Shown: positions 44,689 through 51,929 of the stretch, piece by piece
How the letters are laid out: every line of letters starts with the position of its first letter
How positions within the stretch are numbered: the first letter of the stretch is position 1
Assembly (NCBI GenBank): GCA_963696545.1
Contig: CAVOKQ010000014.1
Span: 1-64,000 of the forward strand
Origin: RPQJ01 sp963696545
GTDB taxonomy: Bacteria > Pseudomonadota > Gammaproteobacteria > Steroidobacterales > Steroidobacteraceae
DNA: 64,000 nucleotides
Direction: 5' to 3'
Program-made: the position numbers and the translations under genes
Notes under the pieces: generated by a model
What the model saw: the letters and a program-made list of their open reading frames with translations, nothing else
The model's database searches: none
Told to the model about the DNA's origin: nothing

Positions 44689-46641
44689 GTGGAAACCACT
44701 GCACGCAAGCCCAGCCTGGGCAGCCATTGGTACGTCGAGGACTCGCTCGAGCTCTATGGCGTCAATGCCTGGGGCAACGGCTACTTCGGCATCAATGAAG
44801 CGGGCCACGTCGTCGTGCGCCCTGACCAGACCGCCGATCACGAGATCGACCTGCTCGAAGTCATCCGCGGCCTCGATGCCCGCGACCTCACGACGCCCGT
44901 GGTCGTGCGGTTCTCGGACATCATGCGGCACCGGCTGAAGCGGCTGCACGACGCGTTCGCCACGGCCATCGCCGAGAACGACTACCGTAACCGCTACGCG
45001 GCCGTGTTCCCGATCAAGGTGAACCAGCAGCGCCTCGTGGTGGAGGAGGTCTACGGCTACGGCCGCGAGTTCGGATTCGGGCTCGAGGTGGGCTCCAAGC
45101 CCGAGCTGCTGGCGGTCATGGCGATGACCGAGGGCGAGTCCGAGCGGATGATCATCTGCAACGGATTCAAGGATGACAGCTACATCGAGGCCGTGATCCT
45201 CGCGACCAAGCTCGGCCGCACGATCATCCCGGTGGTGGAGAACTTCTACGAGCTGCAGCTGATCCTGAAGCACGCGAAGAACTACGAGGTGCGGCCGCGG
45301 ATCGGCGTGCGCGTCAAGCTCGCGAGCGAAGGCGCCGGCCGCTGGCGCGAGTCGTCGGGCGAGAAGTCCAAGTTCGGCCTGTTCGTGACCGAGATCCTGG
45401 ATCTCTTCCGCGTGCTGAAGGAGCACGGCATGGAGGACTGCCTGCAACTCGTGCACTGCCATCCCGGCAGCCAGCTGCAGGACATCCGCCGCGTGAAGGA
45501 CGCGGTCAACGAGCTCGCGCACGTCTACGCCGAGCTGAAGCTGATGGGCGCGGGGCTGCGCTACATCGACATCGGCGGCGGCCTCGGCGTCGACTACGAC
45601 GGCAGCCGCACGAACTACCCCTCCTCGATCAACTACACGATGGCCGAGTACGCGAGCGACGTCGTGTACCGGATCGCGAACGTCTGCAATGCGCGCGGCG
45701 TCGACCACCCCGTGATCGTCAGCGAGTCCGGGCGCGCGATCGCCGCGCACCACAGCCTGCTGGTGTTCAACACGCTCGGCGGGTCGATGCTGGACAAGTT
45801 CGAGGTCGGCGACGAGGTTGCCGAGGGACGGGCACGCGACCCTGCGCTGCCGCAGCCCGTGCGCGACCTGATCGATGCCTACCGCTCGATCGCCGAGCGC
45901 CGGCTCGTCGAGTGCTACCACGACGCGCAGCAGGCACGCGAGCAGGCGCTGCAGATGTTCAACCTAGGCTACCTGAGCCTCGAGGCGCGCGGGCTCGTCG
46001 AGCGCGTGTACTGGGCCACGTGCGCGAAGATCCGCGACTACTGCCGGCGGCTGCCGACCGTTCCCGAGGAACTCGAGGGACTCGAGTCGATCCTGAGCGA
46101 CATCTACTTCTGCAACGTCTCGGTATTCCAGTCGCTGCCGGACAGCTGGGCGATCGACCAGCTGTTCCCGATCATGCCGATCCACCGCCTCGACGAGCGG
46201 CCGACGCGCAACGCGGTGCTCGCCGACATCACCTGCGACTCGGACGGCAAGATCGACCACTTCGTGAGCCTGCGCGAGCCGAAGCGCACCCTCGAGCTGC
46301 ACGAGCTGCGCGACGGCGAGCGCTACTACCTCGCGGCGTTCCTGGTGGGCGCCTACCAGGAGACGCTCGGCGACCTGCACAACCTGTTCGGCGATACCCA
46401 CGTCGTGCACATCAAGCTGCACGAGGAAGGCGGCTGGTGGATCGAGGAGACGGTCAAGGGCGACACCGCGGCTGAGGTGCTGCGCTACATGCGCTACGAC
46501 GTGGACCGCCTGCTGCCGCAGCTGGCGCGCGACTGTGAGCGGGCAGTGCGCGAAGGCCGGCTGTCGCTGGCCGAGAGCCAGTCGCTGCGGCGTTTCTACG
46601 ACGGCGAGCTGAACGGCTACACGTACCTGGAACCGGGTTGA
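44689..46641 (+). CDS. speA: Biosynthetic arginine decarboxylase
   Basis: PLP enzyme that makes agmatine for putrescine synthesis. About 650 residues from GTG at 44689, with AGGAG nine bases upstream; there is no ATG nearby. The PLP lysine is in YAAVFPIKVNQQRLVVEEVY (about residue 108). Other signatures are GFGLEVGSKPELLAVMAMTE, KLASEGAGRWRESSGEKSKF, QLVHCHPGSQLQDIRRVK and DIGGGLGVDYDGSRTN. The length and order match SpeA. Homospermidine synthase is nearby, so the product may feed homospermidine. It is downstream of sseA on the same strand (88-base gap). Confidence 0.96.
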   Translation: METTARKPSLGSHWYVEDSLELYGVNAWGNGYFGINEAGHVVVRPDQTADHEIDLLEVIRGLDARDLTTPVVVRFSDIMRHRLKRLHDAFATAIAENDYRNRYAAVFPIKVNQQRLVVEEVYGYGREFGFGLEVGSKPELLAVMAMTEGESERMIICNGFKDDSYIEAVILATKLGRTIIPVVENFYELQLILKHAKNYEVRPRIGVRVKLASEGAGRWRESSGEKSKFGLFVTEILDLFRVLKEHGMEDCLQLVHCHPGSQLQDIRRVKDAVNELAHVYAELKLMGAGLRYIDIGGGLGVDYDGSRTNYPSSINYTMAEYASDVVYRIANVCNARGVDHPVIVSESGRAIAAHHSLLVFNTLGGSMLDKFEVGDEVAEGRARDPALPQPVRDLIDAYRSIAERRLVECYHDAQQAREQALQMFNLGYLSLEARGLVERVYWATCAKIRDYCRRLPTVPEELEGLESILSDIYFCNVSVFQSLPDSWAIDQLFPIMPIHRLDERPTRNAVLADITCDSDGKIDHFVSLREPKRTLELHELRDGERYYLAAFLVGAYQETLGDLHNLFGDTHVVHIKLHEEGGWWIEETVKGDTAAEVLRYMRYDVDRLLPQLARDCERAVREGRLSLAESQSLRRFYDGELNGYTYLEPG

Positions 46642-46685
46642 TCCCATGCGCGCCGCACGGCGCGCGCGCAGCGACGGAGCAGTCG

Positions 46686-46970
46686 ATGGACCTGAAGACG
46701 ATGATCGCGATTTTCGGCACGGTGTTCCTCGCGGAGCTTGGCGACAAGACCCAGCTCGCGACGGTGCTGTTCGCCTCGAACAGGCAGAACACCGCGCTCG
46801 CGGTGTTCATCGCTGCCGCAGCCGCGCTGGTCACGTCGACGGCGATCGCGGTCGCGGCCGGCAGCGCGCTGTCGCACTACGTGAACACGCGGCACCTGTC
46901 GATCGTCGCGGGCGTCGGCTTCATTGTGATCGGCGCCTGGACCCTGTGGAGTGCGCTGCGCGGCGGCTGA
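46686..46970 (+). CDS. Half-size GDT1/UPF0016 family membrane protein
   Basis: 94 residues. The hallmark motif E-x-G-D-K-[TS] is in VFLAELGDKTQLATVLFASN, followed by two more helices (ALAVFIAAAAALVTSTAIAV; LSIVAGVGFIVIGAWTLWSA). Full GDT1/MneP-type proteins have two such repeats (about 190-200 residues); this has one, so it probably works as a dimer. Family members export Mn2+ or Ca2+. It begins 44 bases after speA. Confidence 0.88.
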   Translation: MDLKTMIAIFGTVFLAELGDKTQLATVLFASNRQNTALAVFIAAAAALVTSTAIAVAAGSALSHYVNTRHLSIVAGVGFIVIGAWTLWSALRGG

Positions 46971-47033
46971 CGAGCGTCGCTGTAATCGAGCAGCAACACG
47001 GCCGTCGCACGGCCGACACGGAACGCGGGTCGA

Positions 47034-47249
47034 ATGGGGGCGAGCTTCCCCGGAGACGCTGCGATGCTCGAAGATTCGATCGATCCCCGCCCGCCGCACG
47101 ACGCGTTCGCGCGCTTCCTGGCCGCCCGCGCAGCCGAGCTCCTGCAGCACGGCACGGGCGGCGGCTGGATGGATTCGTGGAGCGACCACGAGAGCGTCTG
47201 GACCAACCTGCGCAGCATCGAGCACTGGATCGAACGTAGCCGGCGCTAG
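47034..47249 (+). CDS. Small hypothetical protein
   Basis: 71 residues (a later ATG at 47064 would give 61): LEDSIDPRPPHDAFARFLAA, HGTGGGWMDSWSDHESVWTN, ending HWIERSRR. Tryptophan and histidine content and a stable acidic-basic balance make it look like a real protein, but no family is recognised. A terminator follows about 100 bases downstream. Confidence 0.5.
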   Translation: MGASFPGDAAMLEDSIDPRPPHDAFARFLAARAAELLQHGTGGGWMDSWSDHESVWTNLRSIEHWIERSRR

Positions 47250-47353
47250 CTGCACCCGTCCGGCCCGGCGGCGGATGATCGGCGGCATCGCCGCAACTTC
47301 CAGGAAGATGCCGCCGGCGCCGGAAGGCAAGCAACGCAAATCGGGATGGCGGG

Positions 47354-47406
47354 GACATTCTCCTGCGGGCCGGGCGTCGGTAAAGGAGAATGTCGCCATT
47401 TTTTTT
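47354..47406 (+). terminator. Rho-independent terminator
   Basis: GACATTCTCCT (47354-47364) is complementary to AGGAGAATGTC (47384-47394), and the stem may extend by GGC/GCC across a bulge. Eight T follow (47399-47406). The loop is 19 bases. It separates the speA/GDT1 unit from the RRM genes. Confidence 0.85.
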
Positions 47407-47654
47407 GCGGTGCATCAATGATTTAGGTTGCAGATGCTACCAATTCTCAAGTAGTCTTGGCTTCGCTCAGGATTCCCGGCACCGGACATCAGGCAGCAGC
47501 CCGACAGTTCTCCAGAGGTTCGACCTCCCCTCCTTCCGGTGCCCCCGCAATTGTCAGCCATCGCTCCATTACCGGACCGAAACCGCCGCGACGCCCCGCT
47601 TCGCGACGGCAGGGTTTTTTTGCGTCTTTTTGAGCCCGAGTGAGTAGCCCGACG
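47407..47654 (+). promoter_or_regulatory. Upstream/leader region of the first RRM gene
   Basis: About 250 bases without an ORF. Just before the coding start, a seven-T run at 47612-47618 follows GC-rich sequence with a small CGC-TTC-GCG stem (CCCCGCTTCGCG), so a leader attenuator is possible but weakly supported. I see no clear promoter here. Confidence 0.35.
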
Positions 47655-47933
47655 ATGACCACACTGTACGTTGGCAACCTGCCTTTCAGCGCCACCGAGG
47701 AAGAAGTCCGCAGCCTGTTCGAGCAACACGGCAAGGTCGACTCGGTGAAGATCATCAACGACCGCGATACCGGCCGGCCCCGGGGCTTCTGCTTCGTGGA
47801 TATGCCCGGTTCGGACGCCGCCAACGCGATCCAGCAGATGAACGGGGTCGAGATGAACGGCAGGCAGCTGCGCGTGAACGAGGCCCGCGAGCGGGCCGCC
47901 CGGCCGCCTCGGGGCGGCGGCGCCAGCTGGTAG
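47655..47933 (+). CDS. RRM-domain RNA-binding protein (short form)
   Basis: 92 residues, one RRM: RNP2 is LYVGNLPFSATEEEVRSLFE and RNP1 is RPRGFCFVDM. The C-terminus is a short arginine/glycine tail (ERAARPPRGGGASW). Small RRM proteins of this type are cold-inducible RNA-binding proteins in several bacteria. The start at ATG 47655 is preferred to GTG 47640 because homologues begin right at the first beta-strand. A second, longer RRM gene lies 310 bases downstream. Confidence 0.92.
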   Translation: MTTLYVGNLPFSATEEEVRSLFEQHGKVDSVKIINDRDTGRPRGFCFVDMPGSDAANAIQQMNGVEMNGRQLRVNEARERAARPPRGGGASW

Positions 47934-48243
47934 CACCGGCGGCCAGGGCGGGACGGAGGGCAGCGGAATCACGGCATGAGCGGGCGGGGCAAACCGCGGG
48001 CGATTGCCGATTCCGGCCAGTTTTTCCTTGACGGACATGACCTTGTGCTAGACTTCGCCGCGATCGTTGCCCGTCCGTGTCTTGCAGGGCGCCTGCTGGC
48101 GCCTGGTTTGTTAAGCCGAAACGTCTTCGATCAGGTGACAGGAATCGCCCGGGCGCTGGCCTTGGAACGGCTCGCGTTGCGCGGCGTATCGGCTTTTCAG
48201 TCCTGTCGTTGTGTGTGTCGATTTTCTTTTTAGGAATGTTCGA
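47934..48243 (+). promoter_or_regulatory. Long leader region of the second RRM gene
   Basis: 310 bases without a gene. It holds the promoter at 48028-48054 and then about 180 bases of likely 5' UTR ending in a T-rich stretch and TAGGA ahead of the start. Long untranslated leaders are common in cold-shock RNA-binding protein genes, where they change fold with temperature; that role is inference here. Confidence 0.5.
48028..48054 (+). promoter_or_regulatory. Predicted sigma-70-type promoter
   Basis: -35 TTGACG (48028-48033) and -10 TAGACT (48049-48054) with a 15-base spacer, short by two bases; a TG one base before the -10 makes it extended. It lies about 190 bases before the RRM start. Confidence 0.55.
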
Positions 48244-48621
48244 ATGACCAAGATCTACGTGGGCAACCTGCCTTTTTCCGCCACCGAGAGCGAAGTGCGC
48301 GATCTCTTCGCCCAGCACGGTACCGTCGAGACCGTCGCCCTGCCGTCCGATCGTGAGACCGGCCGCCCGCGCGGCTTCGGCTTCGTCGAGATGCCGCAGG
48401 CTGACGCCCAGCGCGCCATGCAGGCTCTCAACGGCTTCAACATGGGCGGTCGCCCGCTGCGCGTGAACGAAGCGCAGGATCGCCCGCGCACCGGCGGCGG
48501 TGGCGGCGGCGGTCGTCCGGGCGGCGGTGGCCGTCCGGGTGGCGGCGGCGGCTACGGCGGTGGTGGCGGCGGCGGCGGCTACGGTGGTGGTGGCGGCGGC
48601 GGCGGCCAGCGTCGCTGGTAA
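48244..48621 (+). CDS. Glycine-rich RRM-domain RNA-binding protein
   Basis: 125 residues. One RRM (RNP2 IYVGNLPFSATESEVRDLFA, RNP1 RPRGFGFVEM, residues 1-80) is followed by a ~40-residue glycine tail broken by Arg-Pro and Tyr (GGRPGGGGRPGGGGGYGGGG) that ends QRRW. The architecture is that of bacterial and plant glycine-rich cold-inducible RNA-binding proteins, probably with condensate or RNA-chaperone behaviour. It shares the RRM with the upstream gene but has a longer tail. A perfect terminator follows. Confidence 0.95.
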   Translation: MTKIYVGNLPFSATESEVRDLFAQHGTVETVALPSDRETGRPRGFGFVEMPQADAQRAMQALNGFNMGGRPLRVNEAQDRPRTGGGGGGGRPGGGGRPGGGGGYGGGGGGGGYGGGGGGGGQRRW

Positions 48622-48657
48622 CCAGCCCCGCGCGCAAGCGCTAAGCTGACGATAAAG

Positions 48658-48690
48658 GAAGGCCCGGGGAAACCCGGGCCTTCTTTTTTT
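48658..48690 (+). terminator. Rho-independent terminator
   Basis: An 11-base perfect stem (GAAGGCCCGGG, 48658-48668, with CCCGGGCCTTC, 48673-48683) closes a GAAA tetraloop and is followed by seven T. It ends the second RRM transcript, facing the convergent monooxygenase gene 10 bases further on. Confidence 0.95.
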
Positions 48691-48700
48691 CGCGCTGCGC

Positions 48701-51310
48701 TCAGGCGCGCTTGTGCCGAAGCAGCGGCTGCCCTTGGCGCGGCAGCAGTCGTCGCAGCGCCTCGCCCATCTTCTCGCGATACGGCGCGCCCGAGATCACC
48801 AGGTCCACCATCGTCAGTGAACTGTGGATGTGGCCCCGCGCGACGATGTGCTGCACGTCCACGCCGGCGTCCGCCAGCGCTGCGGCGTAGGCAGCTCCCT
48901 CGTCACGCAGTGGATCGAACTCACAGGTGACGATGACCGCGGGCGGCAGGTTCGACAGGTTCGTCGCCCGCAGCGGCGCGACGCGAGGGTCGGTTCGGTC
49001 GGCAGCGTCCACGTAGTGATCGATGAACCAGCGCATCAGTGCACTGGTGAGGACGTAGCGTTCGCCGTTCTGCTGGTAAGAGGCTCGCGTCGTGTCCGTG
49101 TCGACCACCGGCGTGACCAGCAACTGGCCTGCGATTGGCGGACCGCCGGCGTCGCGCGCAAGCCTGCACACGACGGTAGCGAGGTTGGCGCCGGCGCTCC
49201 AGCCGGCCACTGCCACTGGTCCGGGCTGGCCGCCGAGCGCCTCGGCATGGGACGACACCCAGCCGAGCGCGGCGAACGCGTCGTCCACTGCTGCGGGAAA
49301 CCGGGCCTCGGGAGCGTGACGGTAATCCACCGACACGATGATCGAGTCGGACCGGACGCACAGGTCGCGGCAAAACGGGTCGTCGGAATCGTGGCCGCCA
49401 AGCACCCAGCCGCCGCCGTGGTAATAGACGACGACCGGATGCGGACCTGCGCTCGTCGGCCGATAGAGCCGGTAGTTGAGTTCGCCCGCCGCGCCCGGCA
49501 GCGTGCCATCCACGATCTCGCCCACGGCGGGCCCGGGCGGCCGCTGCGTTGCCAGCGCGACGAACAACGCCCTTGCCGCCTGCGGGGACATCGATTCAAC
49601 CGGCGGCAGGCCCAGGCTCTCGATCACCTCGAGCACGATCGTGACGTCCGGCTGCACCCTGCGGATTACGCCATCGTTGCACACCGCACCGCCGGCGCCT
49701 TCGAAGCGGAAGCCGAGGTAACCCTGTTGCACCACCTCGTCACAGGCCTTGCGGTAGCGATCGACGCCGCCGAGGTACGGCAGGAACACGCGCGGCTTGC
49801 CAGGCACGTTGGCACCCATGTACCAGGAGCTCGCCTGCGGGAAGAGCGTGATGTCGGCGCAGTCGTTGACGTGCTGCACCCAGCCGGCTTCGGCCGTTGC
49901 GGTGGGCTCGATGGTCTCGAGTCCGGCGCGGCGCATGTGATCGATAGTGTCCGACACCCAGTCCACGTGCTGCTCGATCGACACCATCATGTTCGACAAC
50001 ACCGACGGGCTTCCAGGTCCGGTGATCAGGAAACAGTTCGGGAAACCGACCGTCGTGAGCCCGAGGTATGTCTTCGGGCCCTCGGCCCACTTCTGCTTCA
50101 GCGACAGTCCGTCGCGGCCGTCGATGTCGACCGCCACGATTGCGCCGGTCATCGCGTCGAAGCCGGTCGCGAACACGATGGCATCGAACTCCAGCGACTC
50201 GGCGGTGGTCTGGATGCCCGTCTCGGTGATGGTGGTAATCGGCGTCTTGCGCAGGTCCACGAGCCGGACGTGCGGCAGGTTGAAGGTCTCGAAGTAGCCC
50301 GAGTCGAGGCACGGCCGCTTGGTGCCGTAGTAGTAACCGGTGGGACACAGTGCTTCGGCAGTAGCGGGGTCCTTGATGATCGAGCGGATCTTCCCGCGGA
50401 GGAATTCGCAGAACGTCTCGTTGGCCTCCGCGCTGGTCGGCATGTCGGCAAAAGTCGTGGGCAGCAGGTCACCCGAGTTCCACGCCGCCTCGTACACGGC
50501 GCGGCGCGCCTCCTCGGAGACCTGCAGCGCACCGACCATCGTGACCGGGGCCGGGACTCCGATCTGCGACAGGCGCGCGGCCTGCCGGTAGGCGTCGCGA
50601 TCGGCCTTGAAAGCGTCGAGCTTCTGCTGCGGCGTCGGGCCGTTGAGCGCCGGCCGCGAGAAATTCGGCGTCCGCTGGAACACGGTCAGCTGCGCGGCCT
50701 GCCTTGCGATGATCGGGATCGACTGGATGCCCGACGAACCACTGCCGATTACCGCGACCCGCTTGCCGGTGAAGTCCACGCCCTGATGGGGCCAGTGGTG
50801 CGTGTAGTAGGTCTCGCCGCCGAAGCGGTGGGCGCCCTCGATGTCGATCGACTTCGGCAGCGACAGGCAACCGGTGGCCATCACGTAGAACCTGCAGGTG
50901 ATTTCGTCCCCTGCGCCGGTGCGAATGCGCCAGCGCCTGGCTGCTGCATCCCAGCTGGCCTGCTGTACACGGGTGGCGAAGCGGATGTCCTTGCGCAGGT
51001 CGTACTTGTCGGCCACGTGATTCGCGTAAGCGAGGATCTCCGGCTGCGTCGCGTACTTCTCGGACCATTGCCACTCCTTCTCGAGCTCCGGGTCGAAGCT
51101 GTAGGAGTAGTCGATGGACATGATGTCGCAGCGAGCCCCGGGGTAGCGGTTCCAGTACCACGTGCCGCCGACGCCGTCGGCGCCCTCCAGCACCACGGTG
51201 GAGAATCCAAGGCCGCGCAGTCGGTGCAGCATGTAGAGCCCGGCGAAGCCGGCACCGACCACCACAACGTCCACTTCCGGCCTGACCGTCGGACCGATGC
51301 CTGTCGCCAT
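48701..51310 (-). CDS. Baeyer-Villiger-type flavin monooxygenase fused to an HSL-type esterase
   Basis: 869 residues in one uninterrupted frame. Residues 1-545 are a type I Baeyer-Villiger monooxygenase: FAD motif VVVGAGFAGLYMLHRLRG (17-34), GGTWYWNRYPGARCD (48-62), NADPH motif VIGSGSSGIQSIP (187-199) and FATGFDAMTG (380-389). The fingerprint F-x-G-x3-H-x3-W at 163-173 reads FGGETYYTHHW, with Tyr169 where the conserved His belongs. Residues 575-869 are a hormone-sensitive-lipase-type alpha/beta hydrolase: oxyanion HGGGW (631-635), nucleophile GWSAGAN with Ser705, DPLRDEG, and His827 in ARGHIHS. The predicted chemistry is ketone to ester (NADPH, O2), then ester hydrolysis by the same protein. 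Substrate unknown. It ends the leftward helicase-EipA-monooxygenase run. Confidence 0.92.
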   Translation of the reverse strand: MATGIGPTVRPEVDVVVVGAGFAGLYMLHRLRGLGFSTVVLEGADGVGGTWYWNRYPGARCDIMSIDYSYSFDPELEKEWQWSEKYATQPEILAYANHVADKYDLRKDIRFATRVQQASWDAAARRWRIRTGAGDEITCRFYVMATGCLSLPKSIDIEGAHRFGGETYYTHHWPHQGVDFTGKRVAVIGSGSSGIQSIPIIARQAAQLTVFQRTPNFSRPALNGPTPQQKLDAFKADRDAYRQAARLSQIGVPAPVTMVGALQVSEEARRAVYEAAWNSGDLLPTTFADMPTSAEANETFCEFLRGKIRSIIKDPATAEALCPTGYYYGTKRPCLDSGYFETFNLPHVRLVDLRKTPITTITETGIQTTAESLEFDAIVFATGFDAMTGAIVAVDIDGRDGLSLKQKWAEGPKTYLGLTTVGFPNCFLITGPGSPSVLSNMMVSIEQHVDWVSDTIDHMRRAGLETIEPTATAEAGWVQHVNDCADITLFPQASSWYMGANVPGKPRVFLPYLGGVDRYRKACDEVVQQGYLGFRFEGAGGAVCNDGVIRRVQPDVTIVLEVIESLGLPPVESMSPQAARALFVALATQRPPGPAVGEIVDGTLPGAAGELNYRLYRPTSAGPHPVVVYYHGGGWVLGGHDSDDPFCRDLCVRSDSIIVSVDYRHAPEARFPAAVDDAFAALGWVSSHAEALGGQPGPVAVAGWSAGANLATVVCRLARDAGGPPIAGQLLVTPVVDTDTTRASYQQNGERYVLTSALMRWFIDHYVDAADRTDPRVAPLRATNLSNLPPAVIVTCEFDPLRDEGAAYAAALADAGVDVQHIVARGHIHSSLTMVDLVISGAPYREKMGEALRRLLPRQGQPLLRHKRA

Positions 51311-51337
51311 GCTGCTTCCCCTTCGCCGTGACTGCCG

Positions 51338-51910
51338 CTAGATCGGGATCGGGCTGAACTTCCTGGTGAAATGCAGGTAGCCGACGTTCGCGCCCTGCCG
51401 CCACCCGACGCCGAAGCGCACCGGCGCAAGGGTAACGTCGTCGGTTCGATTGTAGTTCAGGCTGAAGCCGCCGACGAAGTACAGACTGCCCTCGACACCC
51501 GGGAAACGCTGGAACAGCGTCTCGGTGTTGCGCAGGTTGTAGACCAGCGTGAAGCACTTCGAGGCGTTGCCGCCGATGTCGAAGCCGATCGAAGGCCCCT
51601 GCCACCACACGGCGCGCGAGCCACCGCCCTTCATTACGAGCGTGCCCTTGCCGTAACGTAGTCCGATCCCGATCGCACCGCCTGCCTCCTCGCCCTTGAT
51701 GATCGCATTGGGTTCGCCGTACTTGTCGAACGCCTTCTGGATCACGTCCGCCAGTCCCTTGGCGCCCTTGCCGAAGAACTTCTCCGCTTCGGCGACCACC
51801 TCGCTGCGCGTGTAGGTGTCCTTGTTGCTGGACGCCGCCTGCGCGGCGACGCCGGCGAGCGAGAGGACCGCTACCAGCGTGGCGCGTCGTACGAACTGCC
51901 TGCGATTCAC
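51338..51910 (-). CDS. EipA-like (DUF1134) exported envelope protein
   Basis: 190 residues from GTG at 51910, with GGAGG nine bases upstream. Signal peptide: VRRATLVAVLSLAGVAAQAA. The domain shows GEEAGGAIGIGLRYGKGTLV, QGPSIGFDIGGNASKCFTLV and LAPVRFGVGWRQGANVGYLH, the DUF1134 pattern. The founding member, EipA of Brucella, is a periplasmic protein needed for envelope integrity. It lies between the helicase and the monooxygenase, with gaps of 19 and 27 bases. Confidence 0.88.
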   Translation of the reverse strand: MNRRQFVRRATLVAVLSLAGVAAQAASSNKDTYTRSEVVAEAEKFFGKGAKGLADVIQKAFDKYGEPNAIIKGEEAGGAIGIGLRYGKGTLVMKGGGSRAVWWQGPSIGFDIGGNASKCFTLVYNLRNTETLFQRFPGVEGSLYFVGGFSLNYNRTDDVTLAPVRFGVGWRQGANVGYLHFTRKFSPIPI

Positions 51911-51929
51911 TGGCTTGCTCCTCCGGAAA

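Noticed and set aside
48484..48606. Glycine-codon repeats as a tandem DNA repeat or CRISPR-like array
   Set aside because: They encode the glycine-rich tail of the RRM protein; units are irregular.
48824..51331. An 835-codon plus-strand frame opposite the monooxygenase-esterase
   Set aside because: Antisense shadow of a gene with clear motifs along its whole length.
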